Of a DNA stretch of 64,000 bases, positions 17,615 through 25,781 are shown in pieces (the first letter of the stretch is position 1; each line of letters begins with the position of its first letter). The stretch comes from Paenibacillaceae bacterium GAS479. Lineage in GTDB: Bacteria; Bacillota; Bacilli; Paenibacillales; Paenibacillaceae. Made by a program: the position numbers and the translations under genes. The notes below the pieces were generated by a model. The model saw nothing but the letters and a program-made list of their open reading frames with translations. It did no database searches and was not told where the DNA came from. Location: positions 4,918,501 through 4,982,500 of the forward strand of contig LT629764.1 of assembly GCA_900105225.1 (NCBI GenBank). Direction: 5' to 3'.

Positions 17615-19289
17615 TCTTGTGGTACTGCCCCTTCTGCTACCCCTCTGCACGGCTGTGCTGCTGCTGTTTTTCAAAGAGCGGGTGCAACTGCAGCGGATCA
17701 TTAGCGCTGCCGGGCAAAGCGCAACAGCAATTGCTTGTGTGCTCTTGCTCGTCCAAACCGGATCAAGCGGCATACAGCTGCTAGCGATGGGCGGCTGGGC
17801 TGCTCCTTACGGCATCGTTTTTACAGCGGACTTTTTCGCGGCACTGCTCGTTACAGCGGCCACGATTACGGCGGGCTTTTGCCTCGCTTTTTCGTTCGGT
17901 ACAGTAGGAGTTGAGAGGGAAAAATTCTACTTTTATCCCTTCTTTCAGTTTTTGATGGCTGGAGTAAACGGCTCCTTTCTGACCGGAGATTTGTTCAATC
18001 TATTCGTTTGTTTTGAGGTTCTGCTCATTTCCTCCTATGCGCTGCTTGTGCTCGGCGGCACTAAAAGGCAGCTGCGAGCGACTTTGAGTTATATGCTCAT
18101 TAATATTTTGTCGTCCACACTATTTGTAGCAGCAGTTGCTTATTTGTACGGTGTCACAGGTACGCTCAACATGGCGCATCTTTCAGTGCGCATAGCCGAA
18201 GCAGGGCAGGGGGGCATTTTGAATGTCATCGCCGTTTTGTTCCTTATCGTATTCTCTCTAAAAGCAGGCCTGTTCCTTTTCTTCTGGCTGCCTGGCGCCT
18301 ATCAGGCTCCGCCGCCTGCCGTCTCAGCCCTTTTCGCAGCTCTGCTGACCAAGGTCGGCATTTATGCACTTGTTCGCACGTTCACGCTGTTGTTCCCAGG
18401 TGATCCCGGTGTGACGCATGTCTGGATCGCATGGATGGCTGGTGCGACGATGATTTTAGGAGCTGTAGGCGCTCTCGCGAGCAAAGATGTCATGCGCATC
18501 CTTAATTTCAACATCGTGATCAGCGTCGGTTTTGTCGCCTTCGGCTTGGCGGTCGCCAATGAAGCCTCGTTGCAGGGAGTCGTTTTTTATCTCCTTCACG
18601 ATATGGCTGCTAAAGCGCTGCTGTTTTTGCTAGGTGGCATGATGATCCGCGAGGCCGGTGCTCATCAGCTGAACGCCATGGGAGGACTGATTTCCCGAGC
18701 GCCTTGGCTCGGCTGGATGTTCCTGGTCGCTGCGTTGGCAGCGGCTGGAATTCCTCCGCTAAGCGGATTCGGCGGCAAGCTGCTGTTGCTGCAAGGGGGG
18801 CTGCAGGCGCAGTCTTACGTTCTAACCGCAATTTCGCTATTTTCCAGTCTTATCGTGCTGTACACGCTAGTTCGCTTGTTCATTAAGGCGTTCTGGGGCG
18901 AACAGCGGATTGGACCGGCGACAGCTGTAGAGACGGGAGCAGTTACAGACGTATCCGTAGGGGCAAACGGAGCTGCAGTTGCGGTTGCAGACGGATCCGT
19001 ACAGTCAATTGGAGCTGCGAAAGCAGATGCAACAGCAAAGAAGGCTGCACGGAGGGATGCAGCGACAGCTGTACATGCAGTTGCAGTTGCAACTGCCGGA
19101 AAAACCCCGCATGGCCCAGCCAATGGGCCCCGCAGCACGTCACGCGGGCATCTCGTATTAGCTGGAGTGCTTTGCCTGATCGTTGTGTTGATGGGAGTCG
19201 GTTCGGAGTGGATGGCAAAGGCCGCCAAGGAGGCTGCACACACGCTCGTTGACCCGTCCGTTTATATCGAAGCTGTACTAAAGGAGTAG
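17607..19289 (+). CDS. mrpD: Na+/H+ antiporter subunit MrpD
   Basis: A protein of 560 residues, homologous to MrpA and to NuoM/N. The antiporter motif region is present (LFNLFVCFEVLLISSYALLV, KAGLFLFFWLPGAYQAPPP, LLHDMAAKALLFLLGG, IPPLSGFGGKLLL). Residues about 436-514 are an Ala/Val/Thr-rich hydrophilic insertion (AVETGAVTDV, AVAVADGSV, ATAVHAVAVATAG) between LFIKAFWG and the last hydrophobic helix, at the same topological place as the insertion in MrpA. Orthologues are usually near 490 residues, so the insertion explains the excess. Confidence 0.95.
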   Translation: MNNLVVLPLLLPLCTAVLLLFFKERVQLQRIISAAGQSATAIACVLLLVQTGSSGIQLLAMGGWAAPYGIVFTADFFAALLVTAATITAGFCLAFSFGTVGVEREKFYFYPFFQFLMAGVNGSFLTGDLFNLFVCFEVLLISSYALLVLGGTKRQLRATLSYMLINILSSTLFVAAVAYLYGVTGTLNMAHLSVRIAEAGQGGILNVIAVLFLIVFSLKAGLFLFFWLPGAYQAPPPAVSALFAALLTKVGIYALVRTFTLLFPGDPGVTHVWIAWMAGATMILGAVGALASKDVMRILNFNIVISVGFVAFGLAVANEASLQGVVFYLLHDMAAKALLFLLGGMMIREAGAHQLNAMGGLISRAPWLGWMFLVAALAAAGIPPLSGFGGKLLLLQGGLQAQSYVLTAISLFSSLIVLYTLVRLFIKAFWGEQRIGPATAVETGAVTDVSVGANGAAVAVADGSVQSIGAAKADATAKKAARRDAATAVHAVAVATAGKTPHGPANGPRSTSRGHLVLAGVLCLIVVLMGVGSEWMAKAAKEAAHTLVDPSVYIEAVLKE

Positions 19290-19297
19290 ATGTTAAA

Positions 19298-19774
19298 GTG
19301 GCTTCCCAGTTTCTAATCAATCTGCTCATCGCGTTTCTGTGGATGTTTCTATATGATGATCCCTCTTTTCCGCGCTTTATCGTCGGCTTCCTGCTCGGTA
19401 TGGTGTTCATCGGCTTGCTCAACCGTTTTCTCAAGAAAGACTTCTACCTGCGCAAAGTAGTAGCTGTGCTAAATTTACTTGGCATCTTTATTCGAGAACT
19501 TTTTTTGTCCAGCTTCACGGTCATCTTTCAGATTTTGAAGCCGAAGCTGACGATCCGCCCAGGCATCGTAGCCCTCCAGACAGAGCTAAAATCGGACGGA
19601 GAATTAACGCTACTGTCATGTCTGATATGTCTGACGCCTGGTACGCTTACGCTGGATGTATCGGATGATAACCGAACTCTTTATATTCATGCGATGGATA
19701 TTGGCGATGCCGAACAGCTCAAGCTGCAAATCCGCAATTCATTCGAGAAGGCAATCATGGAGGTGACTCGCTGA
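19298..19774 (+). CDS. mrpE: Na+/H+ antiporter subunit MrpE
   Basis: A protein of 158 residues. The N-terminal half is hydrophobic and the C-terminal half soluble; TPGTLTLDVSDDNRTLYIHAMD is recognisable as the PGT-containing core of MrpE (shown here in parts: TPGTLTLDVS, LYIHAMD). It starts at GTG 19298; AAGGAG lies 11 bases upstream. Its stop overlaps the mrpF start by one base (TGATG). Confidence 0.95.
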   Translation: MASQFLINLLIAFLWMFLYDDPSFPRFIVGFLLGMVFIGLLNRFLKKDFYLRKVVAVLNLLGIFIRELFLSSFTVIFQILKPKLTIRPGIVALQTELKSDGELTLLSCLICLTPGTLTLDVSDDNRTLYIHAMDIGDAEQLKLQIRNSFEKAIMEVTR

Positions 19775-20049
19775 TGGCGGAGGCGCTGCTGCAAATATCG
19801 CTTGTACTGCTCGTGCTTTCAATTACAGGCTGCATGTACCGTCTGCTCAAAGGACCGTCCGTATCGGACCGGATAGCCGCCCTTGATACGATCGGCATCC
19901 TGATGTTGTCAATAATCGCGATTCTCGGCATTCTGATGCGGACGACCGCTTATTTGGATATTATTCTTGTCATCGGTGTGGTCAGCTTTATCGGAACGAC
20001 GGCTTTCGCCCGTTATATTGAACGTGGGCTGGTGATGGAGGATGAATAG
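19774..20049 (+). CDS. mrpF: Na+/H+ antiporter subunit MrpF
   Basis: A protein of 91 residues and three membrane segments. The family block GPSVSDRIAALDTIG is present, followed by YLDIILVIGVVSFIGT. It overlaps mrpE by one base and mrpG by eight bases, so translation of the three is coupled. Confidence 0.95.
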   Translation: MAEALLQISLVLLVLSITGCMYRLLKGPSVSDRIAALDTIGILMLSIIAILGILMRTTAYLDIILVIGVVSFIGTTAFARYIERGLVMEDE

Positions 20050-20434
20050 CGCGTATGGAATTCTCGCGGCTTTGTTCGTGCTGTTCGGAGCTTTGCTCAG
20101 TCTGTTCAGCGCCTTCGGGCTGATCCGTCTGCCTGATGTTTACTTGCGCTCGCATGCTGCGACGAAGAGTGCCACGCTGGGCGTTTTGTTCATTTTGACA
20201 GGCGCCTTCCTATACTACTGGTTAGTGGAAAATATCGTCAGTGCCAAGCTGCTGCTCGGTATCGCATTCGTGTTCCTGACCGGCCCCGTAGCAGGGCATC
20301 TGAATGCAAGAGCCGCCTACCGGACCGGCGTTCATCTTTGGGAACAAAGCACGCAGGATGACTTGAAGGTAGCATTGCAGCGGGAGCGCGCCGAGGCCAA
20401 AGAGAATGCCGAAAAAACACATAAACTTCAATAG
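20042..20434 (+). CDS. mrpG: Na+/H+ antiporter subunit MrpG
   Basis: A protein of 130 residues: LFSAFGLIRLPDVYLRSHAATKSATLG is the MrpG signature (core RLPDVYLRSHAATKS). Three hydrophobic segments are followed by a charged tail of about 30 residues. Last gene of the operon; the next 150 bases carry no terminator I can identify but do contain a SigD-like promoter for the following genes. Confidence 0.95.
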   Translation: MNSAYGILAALFVLFGALLSLFSAFGLIRLPDVYLRSHAATKSATLGVLFILTGAFLYYWLVENIVSAKLLLGIAFVFLTGPVAGHLNARAAYRTGVHLWEQSTQDDLKVALQRERAEAKENAEKTHKLQ

Positions 20435-20459
20435 TTTAAGGCGATATCGACATATAACC

Positions 20460-20487
20460 TAAAATTTCCCTCTTTTGTAGCCGAAAA
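20460..20487 (+). promoter_or_regulatory. SigD-like (flagellar sigma) promoter
   Basis: TAAA (20460-20463), 16 bases, GCCGAAAA (20480-20487). The SigD consensus is TAAA-N15-GCCGATAT, so the -10 has two mismatches and the spacer is one base long. It lies about 100 bases before an unknown gene followed by a chemoreceptor gene, the class of gene SigD controls. Confidence 0.5.
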
Positions 20488-20585
20488 AGACATAGATTGT
20501 GTTAAAACCGAAATTCAAGCAGGAATTTTTGTAAAAACAAGGGAAGAAAGGATGGGTATGTTAAAGACGAACTAGGGGGATTTAT

Positions 20586-21149
20586 ATGTTCAAAAAAATC
20601 AGCCAGGAAAAGGAGTTAGCGCAGTTTCACTTTATTTGGATGACCGTGTGGAGAGAAAAGGGGTTTGAGTTTGAATTCGCTGAACGCGTGCTTGATCGCA
20701 GGCTAATTCTATCACCTCAAGGCGACTATTGCGGCACGGCTGAAATCAGGTCTTATGCGACCGAGGCAGCTGAGCTTGAGCATATCGCTCCCTTTTCATC
20801 CATGCCGGAGGTAGCGAGTAATCCCGACCGCGTCGTCGTCGCTGATAAAATTGCGCTGCTTCGGGAGCATCGGGGCAAATATATGAATGAAATGTTATCT
20901 TGCCTCGTCCACATGTCGGACAAACAGGGCGCTCTGTGGTGTGCAGCCCTATTGGAGCCGGTGCTTAGCCGGGCGCTGCGTATTACGTTCAAAGTTCCCA
21001 TGATCGTAATGGGAGAGAAGCAGCCGTACAAGGGAGATTACGTTGTGCCTGTGCTCATTCCCGTTGGAGAAATTATTAAAGATCCGGCGCGGCATGCTTG
21101 GCTGTCTTACAGCCATTGTTTTGAGGAGAATCAGCCCGCATTTGCATGA
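20586..21149 (+). CDS. Unrecognised protein, possibly GNAT-fold acyl synthase-like
   Basis: A protein of 187 residues, cytosolic by composition, with ATG 20586 behind CTAGGGGGATTTAT. I do not recognise it with certainty. The N-terminal half (FHFIWMTVWREKGFEFEFAE, then LSPQGDYCGTAEI and a block on effects of SNPDRVVVADKIALLREHRG) recalls autoinducer/N-acyl amino acid synthase-like GNAT folds, in which W/F-rich and charged segments precede a beta-rich core. That is an inference from pattern only. It shares a SigD-like promoter with the chemoreceptor gene 40 bases downstream, suggesting a link to motility or signalling. Confidence 0.6.
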   Translation: MFKKISQEKELAQFHFIWMTVWREKGFEFEFAERVLDRRLILSPQGDYCGTAEIRSYATEAAELEHIAPFSSMPEVASNPDRVVVADKIALLREHRGKYMNEMLSCLVHMSDKQGALWCAALLEPVLSRALRITFKVPMIVMGEKQPYKGDYVVPVLIPVGEIIKDPARHAWLSYSHCFEENQPAFA

Positions 21150-21189
21150 CGCTGTTCATAATTGATGCATTATACTTCGTGATGAGAAA

Positions 21190-22695
21190 GTGGCGGATGG
21201 AATGGATGGATCATTGACGGTGCTGGACAAGCGTAACCGGCTGTTTGTTAAATTGATCTGGGGCCTGCTGGCGTTAGGAGTTTTGGCGGATTATGGGGCA
21301 GGTTTACCGAGCTCCATGATCTGGATGTTGGTGATTATTGGAAGCTTAACCTGTGGATTCGCAACGCTTCTGACTTATATGCGGATATTCAGATCTTTCA
21401 TCATGTATTTAGTCGCCAGCATTTTGACGCTGATCATCGTTCTGCTTATCGTTTTGGATCCCAATCCGATTGTCAGTACTTATTTCATGGTTTATGTGAA
21501 CATTGGTTTGATGACTCTTTACGCGAACTATAAGCCAATTATTTTCTCTGGCGTGCTCGGAATGGGTGTCAGCACCTATCTGTATTTAACACCGGAATAT
21601 AAAGAAAAGCTGTTTCCCGGGGAAAGTTTGATTTACCTGTATCTTTACCTGATCCTCTTTACGGTGAGCCTTGTTTTCTCGATGCGCTTCAGTGAGCGGT
21701 TGCAGCGACAGGTCGTAGAAGAAGGCAAAGTTGCTGCTGAGGCAAACCGAGAGTCGGCCTTGCTTTTGGAGAAGATGAAAGATACCGTCATGACCTTGAA
21801 CGACTTCAGCTCTCGCTACAGTGGCGAGGTAGCTGCAGCGGGGCAAATCTCACGCGAGGTGACGGCTGCATTCGGCGAGATGAGTGCAGCCTCCGAGCAT
21901 CAGACAAGCGCTATGCAACGTGTCTCTGCATCGATTGATTCCGTCGAGTCAGCGGTCGGCAACTTGGCCGGTAAAACTTCGTCCCTGGCAGAGCTTTCGG
22001 AAGAGACGACGGAGCTTGCCCGCAGCGGCAGCGAAGGTATGTCCCAATTGATGGGATCTATGAACCAGGTGGAGCGCATTATGGCGGGCTTGGTGGAGCT
22101 GATGGAGGATATGGAGCGCCAGAATGCAAAGGTTGGCGACATTAACCGCAGCATCAGCGATATTGCCAGCCAGACTCAGTTGCTCTCGCTCAATGCCTCA
22201 ATCGAGGCTGCTCACGCAGGGGAGCAAGGCCGCGGCTTTGCCGTCGTAGCCGATGCGGTAGGCAAGCTGGCGGACAGCTCCAGCATCGCGGCTGGTGACA
22301 TTGCCGAGATTCTGGAGAGCATCCGGCAGCGGATGGAGGCGGTCGGTGCTGCGGTGGCTGAAGGCCAACAGGCCGTTCGAGCGAGCTCCGGGCTGACGGA
22401 GGAAGTTGGACATTCTGTCGGACGGATCAAAAGCAATAGCGACAAAGTGCTGGAACACGCCGGTGCTTCTGTACAGGCATCAGCGCAGCTGGAACAAGAT
22501 TATCACCAAATCGCCGGAGATACGGCTTCCATGGCTTCTTTAACCGAGCAGAATCAGGCGTCAATGGAAGAGATCAATGCGAGCATGGCGGAGCAGCATA
22601 GCCAGATTGTAGGCATTTCCAGTGGTTATGAGAAGCTGAACGAGCTCGTAGCCGAGCTTAGATATCTTGTTCAGCAACGGAGTACGGGGAAATAA
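21190..22695 (+). CDS. Methyl-accepting chemotaxis protein without extracellular sensor domain
   Basis: About 500 residues. The first 190 hold five or six membrane segments with very short loops and no periplasmic ligand domain. The rest is the cytoplasmic signalling coiled coil with the conserved hairpin tip SQTQLLSLNASIEAAHAGEQGRGFAVVA (core NASIEAAHAGEQGRGFAVVA). It should couple to CheA/CheW. Signals would have to be read by the membrane region, for example ion or membrane state. The start is uncertain: GTG 21190 or ATG 21202, both with weak ribosome sites. A terminator follows at 22758. Confidence 0.92.
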   Translation: MADGMDGSLTVLDKRNRLFVKLIWGLLALGVLADYGAGLPSSMIWMLVIIGSLTCGFATLLTYMRIFRSFIMYLVASILTLIIVLLIVLDPNPIVSTYFMVYVNIGLMTLYANYKPIIFSGVLGMGVSTYLYLTPEYKEKLFPGESLIYLYLYLILFTVSLVFSMRFSERLQRQVVEEGKVAAEANRESALLLEKMKDTVMTLNDFSSRYSGEVAAAGQISREVTAAFGEMSAASEHQTSAMQRVSASIDSVESAVGNLAGKTSSLAELSEETTELARSGSEGMSQLMGSMNQVERIMAGLVELMEDMERQNAKVGDINRSISDIASQTQLLSLNASIEAAHAGEQGRGFAVVADAVGKLADSSSIAAGDIAEILESIRQRMEAVGAAVAEGQQAVRASSGLTEEVGHSVGRIKSNSDKVLEHAGASVQASAQLEQDYHQIAGDTASMASLTEQNQASMEEINASMAEQHSQIVGISSGYEKLNELVAELRYLVQQRSTGK

Positions 22696-22757
22696 TGGTT
22701 GTTTCTCCTACGCATTAGCGTTTCGAAACATTGTTTACTCTCAGGTAGATTACATTC

Positions 22758-22803
22758 AAACGGATCTGTTGCCGCTATCCAAGCGGAATAGGTCCGTTTT
22801 TTC
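22758..22803 (+). terminator. Rho-independent terminator
   Basis: AAACGGA and TCCGTTT form the outer stem and CCGCT/AGCGG an inner stem, followed by a T run. Confidence 0.8.
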
Positions 22804-22930
22804 ATTTAAAACTGGTTTAAAATGGTTTAAGGATAATTTTGGTAGTACATAGATTGAAGTTGTGGTAATATATGCCTAATGAACTGGTAATTTTGGAGAT
22901 TTTCACTCGAAATGGGGAAGCTGACCAAGC

Positions 22931-23131
22931 ATGCTTGCACTGTTGGGCCGCGTAGGAATTTTGCTGCTGATCTATTTTCTATTTTTTCTCGGTCCATTCG
23001 GCGTCTACTCAGTTGGTATGGTAGTGTTTCTTTTCTTTGCCCGCATCTCACTAACTCTGCTAGAGGAGAACCCTGGATGGGATCAGCGTGGTTGGAGCCG
23101 CTATCGTAGTAAAAGGCGGAGAGGGTTGTAA
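22931..23131 (+). CDS. Possible small membrane protein
   Basis: A 66-residue frame with two hydrophobic segments (about 2-20 and 23-40) and a basic C-terminus (RYRSKRRRGL). GGGGAAG lies 11 bases before the ATG, and an extended -10 (TGGTAATAT) lies about 65 bases upstream. Both are suggestive but modest. No family was recognised; it could be a chance frame. Confidence 0.4.
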   Translation: MLALLGRVGILLLIYFLFFLGPFGVYSVGMVVFLFFARISLTLLEENPGWDQRGWSRYRSKRRRGL

Positions 23132-23227
23132 GTGCTAACGAGTCAGTATGGAGCCGGGCCAGCTGTATGAACTATTACGAGGTTAGTGGGAGTAAGTGAA
23201 GGTAAATGAAAGTAAGTGTGAGTGAAT

Positions 23228-23269
23228 AAATGTAGCCCACTTTCGAAGGTTCGAAAGTGGGCTACATTT
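23228..23269. terminator. Perfect 20-bp inverted repeat
   Basis: AAATGTAGCCCACTTTCGAA (23228-23247), two bases, then its exact reverse complement (23250-23269). It has only a short T-containing tail, so termination in either direction is possible but not certain. It marks the left edge of palindromic array B. Confidence 0.6.
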
Positions 23270-23513
23270 GTTCAGGGGGATCGGGTGAGAGGAACGCAAG
23301 CAACAAGGCCAAGTAGCCGGAACTACTTGATTCGGCTACAGTGCCGCCAAAGAGCGAAAGCAAGTAATCGAAGCTACTTGGTTTGGGTGCGAGGCCGCAA
23401 ACAAGCGCAAGCAAGTAGTTAAAGCTACTTGCTTTGACCACAGTGCCGCAAACGAGCACGCTCAAGTAGTCCAAGCTACTTGGTTCGGCCACATGGCCGC
23501 GAACGAGCGCAAG

Positions 23514-25283
23514 GGGCTGTCCCAAAAGTCATCGCTAGATGACTAAGGACGCCCCTTCTCTAAATTGTAAAACAAAAAGAAACCGTTTCTTGGTAAAATG
23601 GAAGTACGACCCACCATTTACGAAAGGAACGGTTTCTTTGTACATCCAATATACCATGGACCAACTTCATCTGCCAATGGACTTGGAGGACGACATTCCT
23701 CCTCATCACCTCGTTCGTGTTGTCAACGAGACGGTCAATCGCCTGGACGACAAAACCTTTAAGGAGGCTTACCCAGGCGGAGGTCGAGACAGCTACCACC
23801 CTAAAATGCTCACTAAAGTTATCATTTACGCTTACACACAGCGGATTTACTCCTCTCGCCAGATCGCCAAAGCGGTCCGGGAAAACGTCATGTTTATGTG
23901 GATTGCTGGTAGACAACGTCCAGACTTCCGCACCATTAATCGCTTTCGTTCCGAGCGAATGAAAGACGTTTTGGAGACCATCTTCACAGGTGTGCTTCAA
24001 TTTCTTACCGAGGAAAAGTATGTCAAGCTCGAGCATTACTTCGTCGATGGCACCAAGATCGAAGCGAACGCGAATCGGTACACATTCGTCTGGGGCAAGG
24101 CCGTCGTGAAGCACAAGGCGAGACTACAGGAAAAAGTACAAACATTGTTCGCCACGATCGAGGCGGCGGAGAACCAAGAAGACCAAGAACAGGTTGGACA
24201 AGACCTTGTTGAACTCGGCGAAGCGTCCGCGCTAACCAGCGAGAAGCTGGAATCAGCCGTTCAACAATTGGAAACAAAACTACAATCTCGGCCGAAGGAC
24301 AAACCGCTTAAAAAAGCGGTACGTGCCCTTCGTAAAGACCTTCTGCCGCGTTTGCAGAAATACGAGATCCAACAAGAAATGCTCGGAGATCGAAACAGCT
24401 TCAGTAAGACCGATCATGACGCGACATTCATGCGAATGAAAGAAGATCATATGCGTAATGGCCAACTGAAGCCAGGTTACAATGTGCAAATCGGAACAGA
24501 GAACCAATTCATTATCGGATACAGTTTACATCAACGCCCAACCGACACGCGTTGCCTAAAGCCCCACTTAGAGAAGGTTAAGGCAGCGCTTGGAAGGTTG
24601 CCCAGAACCATCATAGCGGATGCCGGATACGGCGGAGAAGAAAACTACGCTTACTTGGAGAGCGAACAACGAGAAGCATTGGTGAAATACAGCACCTACC
24701 ACAAAGAAAAATCAAAGAAGTGGCAGCAAGACATTAGCAAGCTGGACAACAGTACGACGAAGGGGAAGATACGTGGACGTGTACAGCAGGCCGGAAGCTG
24801 CTATTTCGTTATGAAAGCAAAGACAAAACAGAAAGTGGCTACGAGATACGGAAGCGCCACTACCGAAGCGAGAGCTGCGAAGGGTGTCCACTGAAGCCAA
24901 GTTGTACGAAAGCTCAAGGAAATCGTGAAATCAGCGTGAGTATGAAGTATTTGCGCTACAAACAGCAAGCTCGTGAAAAACTTAGAAGTGAGGAAGGATA
25001 TACACTATCGGTTCGAAGGATGATTGAGCCGGAGAGTGTATTTGGGCAAATTAAAAACAACCGGGGATTCCGGCGTTTTCTGCTTCGAGGCCTGCCGAAG
25101 GTAAGCCTAGAGGTCGGATGGCTTTCGCTCGCCCACAATTTATTGAAGAAGGCGGCCATGGATCAAAAGCCAAAAATGACGGTGCAAGGATAGCTCCTTC
25201 GCACCGTCATTTCGTTTTTTTGAAAGTCTCATTGATTAGGCGAGCCGTTTATCTAGTGAGCCAAACTACTTTTGAGACAGCCT
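23514..25283 (+). mobile_element. IS1182-family insertion sequence, inactivated
   Basis: About 1.77 kb. The ends form an inverted repeat: GGGCTGTCCCAAAAGT at the left and, reading inward on the other strand, AGGCTGTCTCAAAAGT at the right (two mismatches in 16). The left end also folds into a hairpin through AAAGTCATC/GATGACT. Inside is one transposase gene broken by a frameshift. No direct target repeat is evident. Compared with the 51-bp array around it, the element stands exactly in place of one 20-nt palindromic core. Confidence 0.88.
23638..25193 (+). pseudogene. IS1182-type DDE transposase, frameshifted
   Basis: The first part reads to 24894 (HHLVRVVNETVNRLDD, FRTINRFRSERM, HYFVDGTKIEANANRYTFVW, ADAGYGGEENY), and stops being homologous near 24740. 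The homologous C-terminal part continues in another frame (YDEGEDTWTC, CEGCPLKPSC, then VFGQIKNNRGFRRFLLRG and LAHNLLKKA), ending at 25193. The break lies at about 24735-24745 and corresponds to the loss or gain of one or two bases. I place the start at TTG 23638, nine bases after GAAAGGAA. No slippery sequence is visible at the break, so I read it as a mutation. Confidence 0.85.
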
Positions 25284-25781
25284 CTTTGACCACAGTGCCG
25301 CAAACGAGCACGCTCAAGTAGTCCAAGCTACTTGATTCGACCATAGTGCCGCAAGCGAGCGTCAAGCAAGTAGTCGAAGCTACTTGATTTGGGTGCGAGG
25401 CCGCAAACAAGCGCAAGCAAGTAGTTAAAGCTACTTGGTTTGACCACAGTGCCGCAAACGAGCACGCTCAAGTAGTCCAAGCTACTTGGTTCGGCCACAT
25501 GGTCGCGAACGAGCGCAAGCAAGTAGTCCAAGCTACTTGGTTCGACCGTAGTGTCTCGAACGAAGCACGTTCAAGTAGCCCAAGCTACTTGGTTCGGCCA
25601 TAGTGCCGCAAGCGAGCATCAAGCAAGTAGTCAAAGCTACTTGATTCGACCATAGTGCCGCAAGCGAGCGTCAAGCAAGTAGTCGAAGCTACTTGGTTCG
25701 GCCACATGGCCACGAACGAGCACGCTCAAGTAGCCAAAGCTACTTGACCCTTCCGCCCCGCCCGCTAGCCCAGGCTCAGGA

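Larger units (their letters stand above)
23290..25750. repeat. Palindromic tandem array B (13 hairpins, 51-52 bp), split by an IS
   Basis: A 51-52 bp unit with a 20-nt core CAAGTAG-N6-CTACTTG and linkers such as GTGCCGCAAACGAGC. Cores start at 23310, 23361, 23412 and 23463 left of the IS, and at 25315, 25367, 25418, 25469, 25520, 25572, 25624, 25676 and 25727 right of it. The six central bases vary (TCCAAG, TCGAAG, TTAAAG, TCAAAG, CCCAAG, CCGGAA). The outer arms CAAGTA/TACTTG, core length and period are the same as in array A at 2937-3717, so the two are related families. The array ends 36 bases from the crtP-like stop. Confidence 0.95.

Noticed and set aside
24735-24745. Programmed frameshift in the IS1182-type transposase
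   Set aside because: No slippery run at the break and this IS family is not known to need frameshifting; a mutation is simpler.
23290-25750. CRISPR-like array around the IS
   Set aside because: The conserved part is a palindrome with a 6-base variable loop, and the linkers are also repeats; no cas genes.
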